DNA from: Bdellovibrio sp.
GTDB lineage: Bacteria; Bdellovibrionota; Bdellovibrionia; Bdellovibrionales; Bdellovibrionaceae
Direction of reading: 5' to 3'
DNA length: 11,912 nt
Assembly: GCA_017745015.1 (NCBI GenBank)
Contig: JAGIAF010000084.1
Coordinates: 1-11,912 of the forward strand
The notes under the pieces are model-generated. The model searched no databases, was not told where the DNA came from, and saw only the letters and a program-made list of their open reading frames with translations. Each line of letters begins with the position of its first letter. The first letter of the stretch is position 1. Position numbers and translations under genes: made by a program. This document shows, piece after piece, positions 6,179 to 11,912 of the stretch.

Positions 6179-7129
6179 ATGAAACTGTTCCTGGCTCCGA
6201 TGGAAGGCGTTGTCGACTGGGTGATGCGTGATACGCTCACCGCCATCGGCGGCGTTGATCAGTGCGTGACAGAATTCTTGCGCGTCACTGATCGCTTGCA
6301 TCCTGAAAGTGTGTTTTACAAAAACTGCCCTGAGTTGCGCACGGGTTCCCGCACGCGTTCAGGCACACCAGTATTTGTACAACTCCTAGGCGGCCAGGCC
6401 GAACCGTTAGCGATGAATGCGGAACGCGCAGTAAAATTGGGCGCTTTGGGAATCGATTTGAATTTCGGCTGCCCGGCAAAGACAGTCAACCGTCACGATG
6501 GTGGTGCGAGTCTTTTGAAGTCTTGTGATCGCGTCGGAAAAATTGTCGAGACCGTTCGCAAAGCCGTTCCTGCTCATGTGCCTGTGACCGCGAAAATCCG
6601 TTTGGGTTTTGACGATCCGACAAAATGTATCGATATCGCTCAGGCCGTTGAAGCCGCTAATGCCACATGGTTGACGATTCATTGCCGCACAAAAACCGAT
6701 GGCTACAAGCCACCGGCATACTGGGAGTGGATCCCCAAAATCAAAGAACAAACAAAAATAAAAATTATCGCCAACGGCGAAATTTGGAACGTAAACGATT
6801 TCAATCGCTGTGTGGAAGTCACTCAATGTGAAGACTACATGATCGGCCGCGGAGTGATGAGCAACCCGTTTATCTTTAAACAGATCAAACAAAGCCTCGC
6901 CCAACACCCCGTCGATGAAATGAATTGGGAAAGAGCCAAACCTCTTTTGCCGCAGTTCTTTGCCGCCAGCACCGAATACATCAACGACTACTTCGCCGTC
7001 TCCCGCACCAAACAATGGCTCAAAGCTTTATCGTTGAAAAACGCCGAAGCCAAAGCCGTCTTCGACGAAATCAAAATCCTAAAAAAACCCACAGAATTCC
7101 ACGCCGCCCTCATCAACAAAGTAACCTAA
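6179..7129 (+). CDS. dusC: tRNA-dihydrouridine synthase, DusC type
   Basis: FMN-dependent, NADPH-using reductase that converts a uridine of the tRNA D-loop to dihydrouridine; the E. coli DusC enzyme acts on position 16. The product has 316 residues, usual for the family. The N-terminal TIM barrel shows LAPMEGVVD (5-13), ITEF-type TEFLRVTD (31-38), VQLLGG (67-72), NFGCPAKTVNRHDGGASLL (95-113) with catalytic Cys98, AKIRLG (138-143), IHCRTK (167-172) and ANGEIW (198-203), then MIGRG (221-225) for phosphate binding. The C-terminal helical domain carries RTKQWLKAL like DusC. Similarity is clearly closer to DusC than to DusA or DusB. Only 2 nt separate it from the EVE gene. Its stop codon lies at the very base of the long inverted repeat that ends the operon. 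Confidence 0.95.
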   Translation: MKLFLAPMEGVVDWVMRDTLTAIGGVDQCVTEFLRVTDRLHPESVFYKNCPELRTGSRTRSGTPVFVQLLGGQAEPLAMNAERAVKLGALGIDLNFGCPAKTVNRHDGGASLLKSCDRVGKIVETVRKAVPAHVPVTAKIRLGFDDPTKCIDIAQAVEAANATWLTIHCRTKTDGYKPPAYWEWIPKIKEQTKIKIIANGEIWNVNDFNRCVEVTQCEDYMIGRGVMSNPFIFKQIKQSLAQHPVDEMNWERAKPLLPQFFAASTEYINDYFAVSRTKQWLKALSLKNAEAKAVFDEIKILKKPTEFHAALINKVT

Positions 7130-7190
7130 AAGGTGCCTGCTTCAATTTTTGCGACTAACTGAGTCGCAAAAATTGAAGCAGGCACCTTTT
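7128..7190. terminator. Perfect 29-bp inverted repeat, probable bidirectional terminator between convergent operons
   Basis: Arms at 7128-7156 and 7162-7190 are exact reverse complements around the loop AACTG. The outer ends read AAAAGGTGCC and GGCACCTTTT, so each strand has a GC-containing stem followed by a T run, as in rho-independent terminators. It overlaps the dusC stop codon (7127-7129) and lies 45 nt beyond the macB stop, so it can serve both operons. The stem is far longer than a usual terminator (often under 15 bp), which raises the option of a repeat or MITE-like element now acting as terminator. Confidence 0.85.
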
Positions 7191-7213
7191 CGGGAAAGCT
7201 GGCTTGCACTCCG

Positions 7214-7226
7214 ACTCCGGCGGAGT
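7214..7226. repeat. Short palindrome downstream of macB
   Basis: ACTCCG and CGGAGT flank a single G between the macB stop and the long inverted repeat. No T run follows on either strand, so it is not a terminator by itself; it may add to 3'-end structure of the macB transcript. The remainder of the gap 7191-7235 shows nothing else except a further AGGTGCC (minus strand) touching the macB stop. Confidence 0.35.
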
Positions 7227-7235
7227 AAGGGGCAC

Positions 7236-9182
7236 CTATTCGTAGCGGAGGGCTTCTATGGGGTGGAGTTCGGAGGCTTTTTTGGCTGGGTAGAGGCCAA
7301 AGACGATTCCGATGAAGGCAGAGAAGAAGAACGACAGGGCTACGGAATCCAGGGCGATGGCCATGGGCCAGCCGGTGGTTTTGGATAGGATTGTTGTTAC
7401 TCCCCAAGCTAGAGAGATGCCAAGTAATCCGCCAATGACACTGACTACTACGGATTCAGCTAGGAACTGCATCAAGATATCAATTTTTCTGCCGCCGATG
7501 GCTTTGCGCAAGCCGATCTCGCGAGTTCTTTCCGTCACGGAAACCAGCATAATGTTCATGATACCGATACCACCCACAAGTAAGGAAATCGCTGCGATCG
7601 ATGAAAGCAACATCGACATGGTTTGACCACTAGAGCTGATCGCTGCCTGTAAGTCCGCCATGTTGAAAATTTGGAAAGCGTCATCTTGTTGCGAAATCGG
7701 AACGCGATGACGCTTGTTCAAAACCTCTTTCAAAGAATCTTGAGTGGTGTCGATGTCTTCTTTATTCCCCACCTCAACGTCAACCGAATCTACGTAGTTT
7801 TTACCGAAGAGACGGAACATCGCAGTTTGCACTGGCACTACGATACGGTCATCTTGGTCATTGGGTCCTTGAGCGCCTTTCTCTGGCAAAAGACCAATAA
7901 CGTTGAAATTCACTTTGTTAATTTTAATTGTCTCCCCCACTGGGGATTTTTCACCAAAGAGCTCACGAGACACTGTCTTACCAATCACCGCGACTAGAGC
8001 ACGACGTTGATTTTCCTGCTCAGAAAAGAACCTTCCCAAAACCGGTTCTGAGTTTCGAACCTGCACGAAAGCCGTCGACACTCCCATCACCGTCGTATTC
8101 CAATTCTTATTTAAGTAAGTCACTTGCCCGCGCCCCTGAACCGTGGGCACGATGTCTTTGATCGAAGGAATTTGTGACTTCAACGCTGCCACATCGTCAG
8201 TTGTGATACGAATCCTCACGCCGGACTCTTGAGCCACACCCGCAACACGCACATTCCCCGCGCGCAAGATCAGTAAGTTGGACCCCATGGAGGAAAGTTG
8301 TTTCTCAATCGCATCTTGAGCTCCGTGTCCCAGCGCCAACATAGTCACAACGGCCGCAACGCCGATAAGAATCCCCAACATGGAAAGACCAGAGCGCACT
8401 TTATTTGCTGCCAAGGTCTTCCAACCTTGGTGAAAGTGTTCTAGGACTTCCCCGAAATGAAACTTAGCGTGAAGACTTTGCTCGGACTTATGTGACTCTG
8501 CAGCTTTTAATGGAACGCGACGCTCATCAGACTGGATCTCGCCGTCGCGCATACGGATCAGGCGATTGGCTTGCTCTCCGATTTCATCTTCGTGGGTTAC
8601 GATGACCACGGTGATTCCCTGAGCATTGAGATCTTTTAAGATCGCCATGATCTCTTTTTCACTCTTCGAATCCAAATTTCCTGTAGGTTCATCGGCAAAA
8701 ATAATTTTCGGATTGTTAATCAAGGAGCGCGCGATAGCCACACGCTGCTGTTGACCACCGGAAAGCTCGTTGGGCTTATGATCATTACGTGAACCTAAGC
8801 CGACTTTGTCCAAAAGAACTTTTGCTTTATCAAAATCAAATTTCTTTTCAGAGTATAAAAGTGGCAAAGACACGTTCTGCCACGCGGGCATTCTGGGCAA
8901 CAGATTGAATTGCTGGAAGATAAAGCCTATTTCGTCCCGACGAAGAACCGCCAACTCATCTTCCGAAAGCTTTGAAACTTCGCGACCGTGAAGTTTGTAA
9001 GAGCCTGACGTCGGCACATCCAAGAGTCCCAGAATATGCATCAACGTCGACTTACCGGAACCCGATGGCCCCATGATGGCGACAAAGTCACCATCTTCGA
9101 TGGTCAATGTGACGTCACGTAAGGCATCGACGACATTGTCGCCCATTTTATAGGATTTTTTAATGCCGCTGATTTCAATCAT
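7236..9182 (-). CDS. macB: MacB-type ABC transporter, fused ATPase and permease
   Basis: Inner-membrane mechanotransmission ABC protein of a MacAB-TolC type pump, which uses ATP on the cytoplasmic side to drive substrate from the periplasm outward. The product has 648 residues, normal for MacB. The ATPase domain (1 to about 222) has Walker A GPSGSGKST (38-46), the Q-loop in FIFQQ (88-92), signature LSGGQQQRVAIARSL (140-154), Walker B IIFADEPTGNLDS (160-172) and switch His in VTHED (195-199). The membrane part has one segment at about 268-287, a periplasmic MacB core (about 290-515), then three segments near 524-547, 572-597 and 608-631, and ends in the typical KKASELHPIEALRYE. It starts 12 nt after the macA stop. 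Substrate (macrolides, peptides, lipids or others) cannot be told. LolCDE is excluded by the fused layout and by the MacA and TolC partners. Confidence 0.95.
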   Translation of the reverse strand: MIEISGIKKSYKMGDNVVDALRDVTLTIEDGDFVAIMGPSGSGKSTLMHILGLLDVPTSGSYKLHGREVSKLSEDELAVLRRDEIGFIFQQFNLLPRMPAWQNVSLPLLYSEKKFDFDKAKVLLDKVGLGSRNDHKPNELSGGQQQRVAIARSLINNPKIIFADEPTGNLDSKSEKEIMAILKDLNAQGITVVIVTHEDEIGEQANRLIRMRDGEIQSDERRVPLKAAESHKSEQSLHAKFHFGEVLEHFHQGWKTLAANKVRSGLSMLGILIGVAAVVTMLALGHGAQDAIEKQLSSMGSNLLILRAGNVRVAGVAQESGVRIRITTDDVAALKSQIPSIKDIVPTVQGRGQVTYLNKNWNTTVMGVSTAFVQVRNSEPVLGRFFSEQENQRRALVAVIGKTVSRELFGEKSPVGETIKINKVNFNVIGLLPEKGAQGPNDQDDRIVVPVQTAMFRLFGKNYVDSVDVEVGNKEDIDTTQDSLKEVLNKRHRVPISQQDDAFQIFNMADLQAAISSSGQTMSMLLSSIAAISLLVGGIGIMNIMLVSVTERTREIGLRKAIGGRKIDILMQFLAESVVVSVIGGLLGISLAWGVTTILSKTTGWPMAIALDSVALSFFFSAFIGIVFGLYPAKKASELHPIEALRYE

Positions 9183-9194
9183 ACATCACCCATC

Positions 9195-10199
9195 TTAAGG
9201 TCCGCCAGGACCACCCGGTCCACCACTACGACGACTGCCACTGCCCGGCGCCTTGCCACCCATTGGTGAGAATGGATTTGTGCCGCGCTTTTCGGAGGTC
9301 ATTTTAACTTGAGGTACAACGGCAACTTCCCCCTCATCAGCACCATCTAAAATCTCGGTGAACTTTCCATCGCTGATTCCGACTTTCACGTCGCGCGGAA
9401 CAACATGACCATTGGCACCGCGAATTTGCAGAATGGTCGCGCCATTTTGCACTTTCAAAGCTTCGTTTGCCACCAACAAGACATCTTTTTTGTTTTGCAC
9501 AAAGAATGTCACATTGGCTGTCATCCCGCTTCGCATATACGAAGGAGCTTTTCCCTTAGGCAAAACATCCACAATGTAAGTCGTCACGCTATTCACAGTT
9601 TTCGAGTCAAAGGCAATTTGATCCGCGGTCGCAGAGATCTTTTCGCCAGGATAAGCATCAAGAACAATCTCAGCCACTTCGTTAAGTTTAATTTGTGAAA
9701 TGTCCGTTTCATCCACTTGGGCTTTGACGGTCAAGCGATCGGACATCGTCAAAATAGCGTCAGTGGTCGTGAAAGTTTGCCCCGCCTCAACACTGCGTAA
9801 AATGATAGTTCCAGAAATAGGAGCCATGATCGGCGTTGGCAAATACAGTTCAGACCACCGCTTGTATTCTTCATCCCCCTTAGCGCGAGCTGCATCCAAC
9901 ATCGCCGCTCTTTCGGTTGAGCTCATCACCGCGATAATTTGTCCCTTATTGACCTTTTGCCCTTCCTTCACCAGGACTTGCTCCATGCGGCCCGCCACCG
10001 GAGCTTTGATTTCAAGTCGATTTTCTGGTTGAACAGTTCCCGTCGCCAAAATCGTGACTTCAAGATCACCGCGCTTCAACACATGCTCTTTATAGACCAC
10101 TTCGTTCTTCTTTTCATTTTTCCAGTAAAGATACCCACCGGTCGCCGCGACCAGAACAACTGCAGTTCCTACAATCAACTTCATTTTTTTTGATGTCAT
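9195..10199 (-). CDS. macA: MacA-like periplasmic adaptor (HlyD/RND-type membrane fusion protein)
   Basis: Periplasmic adaptor that links the inner-membrane MacB to the outer-membrane channel; 334 residues. An N-terminal membrane anchor (about 8-25, no lipobox) is followed by a membrane-proximal strand region, the first lipoyl half (about 63-91), a very short helical insert (about 92-122), the second lipoyl half APISGTIILRSVEAGQ (126-141), a beta barrel (about 150-235) and a membrane-proximal domain to about 300. The last 20 residues are Gly/Pro/Ser/Arg rich with GGP repeats. The helical hairpin that normally extends towards TolC is only about 30 residues, much shorter than in E. coli MacA. 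ATG at 10199 is chosen because it overlaps the tolC stop as ATGA and has GGAG 7 nt upstream; the longer frame to 10232 lies inside tolC. Family is sure; the symbol rests on the macB partner. Confidence 0.9.
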   Translation of the reverse strand: MTSKKMKLIVGTAVVLVAATGGYLYWKNEKKNEVVYKEHVLKRGDLEVTILATGTVQPENRLEIKAPVAGRMEQVLVKEGQKVNKGQIIAVMSSTERAAMLDAARAKGDEEYKRWSELYLPTPIMAPISGTIILRSVEAGQTFTTTDAILTMSDRLTVKAQVDETDISQIKLNEVAEIVLDAYPGEKISATADQIAFDSKTVNSVTTYIVDVLPKGKAPSYMRSGMTANVTFFVQNKKDVLLVANEALKVQNGATILQIRGANGHVVPRDVKVGISDGKFTEILDGADEGEVAVVPQVKMTSEKRGTNPFSPMGGKAPGSGSRRSGGPGGPGGP

Positions 10200-11467
10200 G
10201 GCAACGCTCCTACACCTTGGGCTTTTTCCCAAGCCGCCTCAGCAATGATGCGGTCTCTTTTGGAAGTCAGATACAATTTGGTTTTATTGATTAGATCATT
10301 CTCGATATTGTCCCAGTCTTCGAAAGACATAAGACCATTATTGTACTTGGCTCGGGCAATATCAGCCCGAGTTCTTGCTGCCGTGACAAAAGACTCATTT
10401 ACAGAAAGTTCTTCCACCGCTTCGACATAAGACGTAAAGGCCTTCTTAAGGTTCGTCAGCAAGCTGCGATCAATTCCAGCGAGATTGCTTTTTGCTGCAT
10501 ACAATTGCGACGTTTGACTTTTCGTCGCGTAGTAGTCTTTACCGCCAGAGAAGAATGGCAAAGTTAATGTCGCACCCACGGTCCAGCGATCATTCTCATT
10601 GGGATAAAAGTTATTCCCTAATTGACCCACAGAACCCGTCAAATCCAATGTTGGAAAGAATCCACTCTTCGCACTGGTTAGCTGAGCTTCTGCAACATCA
10701 ACTTGTGCTGCAAATTGTTGCCGGTCTGGAGTACTGGCTGCGATCTTGGTAAAATCTGGCTCCTTAGTCGACGGCACGGTCAGTGGAACATCGTCTTTGA
10801 TCTCGACATTCTTGTCTGAATCCACGCCGATAACTTTCTTCAAATCAGATTGACTGGTTTCTTGTCCATGCTGCGCTTTTAAATGATCAAGCTTCGCCTG
10901 CTTTAAATTCGCTTGCGAAAGCAATAAAGATCCTTTGTTCTCGCGACCCGATTCAAAGCGCAACTCGACGATTCGTAAGTTGTCCCCGCGACGTTTCACA
11001 ATATCTTCAGAAATCTTTAAAGAATCTTTGGCGTAAATCACGCTGGCAAAAGCAAACTTGAGGTCATAGCTCACTTGAGCTCGGGTCGAACGCAAACTCG
11101 CTTCCGCGACGCTCGACTGCCCGCGCGCAATGTCGACCTTCGAAGAATCCGTAAACCCACGGAAGAGATTCTGAGACGCATTTAAAGTGGCTGAGTAAGA
11201 ATCGTTAGATGATGACGACGCATTTGAATCATCAGGACCACTTTTGCTATATCCCAAACTTGCTGAAAGCTGAGGGAAGTATCCACTCTTGCTGCCTTCA
11301 ATCTGGTACTTGCTCGATTCATAAGTGCTTTCTGAATACTGTAAATCTGCATTGTTCTTTTTAAGCAGTTCCAAGCAATCTTGAAATGATAACGGCTGTT
11401 GAGCCCACGCCATGGATGAGAGGCTCAAGGTAGAAAGTGCTAGAAATATCGCTCTTAGCTGAGGCAT
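10196..11467 (-). CDS. TolC-like outer membrane efflux protein
   Basis: Outer-membrane factor of the tripartite pump, expected to form a trimeric channel through the outer membrane with an alpha-helical barrel in the periplasm. The product has 423 residues. A signal peptide covers residues 1-22 with the AWA cleavage site before QQPLSF. Two outer-membrane-efflux repeats follow: LSFQDCLELLKKNNADLQ and later long helices (TQRV-like stretches LRSTRAQVSYDLKFAFASVIYAKDSL, about 132-157), the strand region YFPQLSASLGYSK (about 60-72), and in the second half FFPTLDLTGSVGQLG with the strand YATKSQTSQL. There is no lipobox cysteine. AGGG lies about 9 nt before the ATG. It is the first gene of the operon and its stop overlaps the macA start by 4 nt. 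Confidence 0.93.
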   Translation of the reverse strand: MPQLRAIFLALSTLSLSSMAWAQQPLSFQDCLELLKKNNADLQYSESTYESSKYQIEGSKSGYFPQLSASLGYSKSGPDDSNASSSSNDSYSATLNASQNLFRGFTDSSKVDIARGQSSVAEASLRSTRAQVSYDLKFAFASVIYAKDSLKISEDIVKRRGDNLRIVELRFESGRENKGSLLLSQANLKQAKLDHLKAQHGQETSQSDLKKVIGVDSDKNVEIKDDVPLTVPSTKEPDFTKIAASTPDRQQFAAQVDVAEAQLTSAKSGFFPTLDLTGSVGQLGNNFYPNENDRWTVGATLTLPFFSGGKDYYATKSQTSQLYAAKSNLAGIDRSLLTNLKKAFTSYVEAVEELSVNESFVTAARTRADIARAKYNNGLMSFEDWDNIENDLINKTKLYLTSKRDRIIAEAAWEKAQGVGALP

Positions 11468-11492
11468 GGTGACTGACCCTCTTTCTCTCTTA

Positions 11493-11521
11493 ATTAGCTC
11501 CAGAAAATGCGCCTAAGTCAA
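11493..11521 (-). promoter_or_regulatory. Candidate sigma-70 promoter for the tolC-macA-macB operon
   Basis: On the minus strand TTGACT (11516-11521, 5 of 6 to consensus) and GCTAAT (11493-11498, 4 of 6) are 17 nt apart. Transcription would begin near 11486, leaving a leader of about 20 nt with an AGAGGG ribosome binding site. Upstream, CTTAGTC occurs twice on the minus strand (11572-11578 and 11550-11556), 22 nt apart, which could be activator half-sites. Confidence 0.5.
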
Positions 11522-11578
11522 ACCTATCGCCTTCCAGGCTACATAGTTAGACTAAGAAAGAATTGTGTAATGACTAAG

Positions 11579-11600
11579 GAGTCGCCTCAGAACGAGACTC
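11579..11600 (-). terminator. Weak dyad after the partial gene at the right edge
   Basis: GAGTC and GACTC flank a 12-nt loop immediately after the stop codon of the gene at 11601. It may help end that transcript before the tolC promoter. No clear T run follows, so the call is weak. The rest of the 133-nt gap holds the tolC promoter and the CTTAGTC repeats. Confidence 0.25.
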
Positions 11601-11912
11601 TTACGGAGAAACTTCGTAGCGAACAGGAGGTTGGTTTTTGTAAGTGATGGATTGGTTAAACTGATCGAGAGTCTTTTTAAAGATCTTTTGAATTCTGGCG
11701 CGCTCTGCTTTGGTTAGATAAAGGTCCTGACCTTGTCCTACCAAAAGTTTTACGGGCCCCTGATTAAGCTCCGTGGTGCGCATATCAACACCAAAGGTCA
11801 GACTATTCAGCTTACTGCGTTTGACTTGATTATCAAGATTCTTGCGCAGCAGTTTTTCAATAGCCTCTCCATGAGTGCTCAAAGTATTGCGCACATTGCT
11901 TCCGCCTTGAAC
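11601..11912 (-). CDS. Unrecognised protein, C-terminal 103 residues (start beyond the window)
   Basis: The frame is open from the right edge to a TAA at 11601-11603, so the gene very likely begins outside the window; an internal GTG at 11894 is a possible but poor start. I do not recognise the protein. The visible part is basic and charged, with predicted helices such as HGEAIEKLLRKNLDNQVKRSK and LTKAERARIQKIFKKTLDQFNQ alternating with strands (LTFGVDMRTTEL, GPVKLLVGQGQDLYL), and a proline-containing tail ending RYEVSP. No membrane segment, cysteine or histidine cluster is seen. It lies upstream of tolC on the same strand, 133 nt away, with an apparent promoter between, so it probably belongs to another transcription unit. 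Confidence 0.6.
   Translation of the reverse strand, partial: VQGGSNVRNTLSTHGEAIEKLLRKNLDNQVKRSKLNSLTFGVDMRTTELNQGPVKLLVGQGQDLYLTKAERARIQKIFKKTLDQFNQSITYKNQPPVRYEVSP

Noticed and set aside
6407..7015. 202-residue open frame on the minus strand opposite dusC
   Set aside because: The plus strand encodes a complete DusC with all motifs, and the mirror frame has no credible start or family signature.
7236..11467. Type I secretion system or LolCDE instead of a MacAB-type pump
   Set aside because: The ATPase is fused N-terminally to a four-segment MacB permease rather than to an exporter-type transmembrane domain, and it is paired with an adaptor and a TolC-like channel.
1..11912. Defence, phage or mobile genetic system
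   Set aside because: All recognisable genes are housekeeping or efflux functions; no integrase, transposase, nuclease cassette, toxin-antitoxin pair or CRISPR array is visible on either strand.

Overview
The window looks like ordinary chromosomal DNA from a Gram-negative bacterium of the Bdellovibrio type (Bdellovibrionota). The reasons are a complete outer-membrane tripartite efflux system, moderate GC, frequent TTG starts, tightly overlapping operons, and a zinc-ribbon protein with a UvrD-tail-like domain of a kind I associate with the former Deltaproteobacteria. The taxonomic call is an inference from gene content and was not tested by any search. I see no phage, transposase, CRISPR, toxin or defence genes, and no rRNA or tRNA gene. 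No gene-free stretch exceeds 300 bases; the four intergenic gaps are about 105 to 175 bases each and are described below.

Layout. (1) Positions 1-5200, minus strand: a run of five genes read from right to left. They are a YdfG-like short-chain dehydrogenase, class II fumarase fumC, an unrecognised 311-residue protein, a small zinc-ribbon/tudor-like protein, and a UvrD/PcrA helicase cut by the left edge of the window. The first three overlap by 1 and 4 nt and the fourth follows after 14 nt, so they look like one operon. A 173-nt gap before the helicase holds a symmetrical three-hairpin element and a possible terminator, so the helicase may be expressed separately. (2) Positions 5201-5328: a divergent intergenic region with a plausible sigma-70 promoter for the minus-strand operon and a near-perfect 23-nt palindrome. 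(3) Positions 5329-7129, plus strand: a compact three-gene operon of a YchJ-like SEC-C protein, an EVE-domain protein and a DusC-type tRNA dihydrouridine synthase. (4) Positions 7128-7190: a perfect 29-bp inverted repeat between convergent operons, probably a bidirectional terminator. (5) Positions 7236-11467, minus strand: a tolC-like gene, a macA-like adaptor and macB, which together encode a full MacAB-TolC type efflux pump, with a good promoter upstream. (6) Positions 11601 to the right edge: the C-terminal part of an unrecognised minus-strand gene.

How the genes fit together: the pump operon encodes all three parts of an inner-membrane ATPase/permease, periplasmic adaptor and outer-membrane channel, although the adaptor has a very short helical hairpin. 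The plus-strand operon joins a tRNA-modifying enzyme to an EVE protein of a fold that often recognises modified bases. The minus-strand operon mixes central metabolism (fumarase, hydroxy-acid dehydrogenase) with two uncharacterised proteins, one of which ends in a domain resembling the C-terminal tail of UvrD/PcrA helicases and lies next to such a helicase. Three of the four gaps contain dyad structures whose outer ends are AAAGG...CCTTT, which may be members of a genome-wide repeat family.
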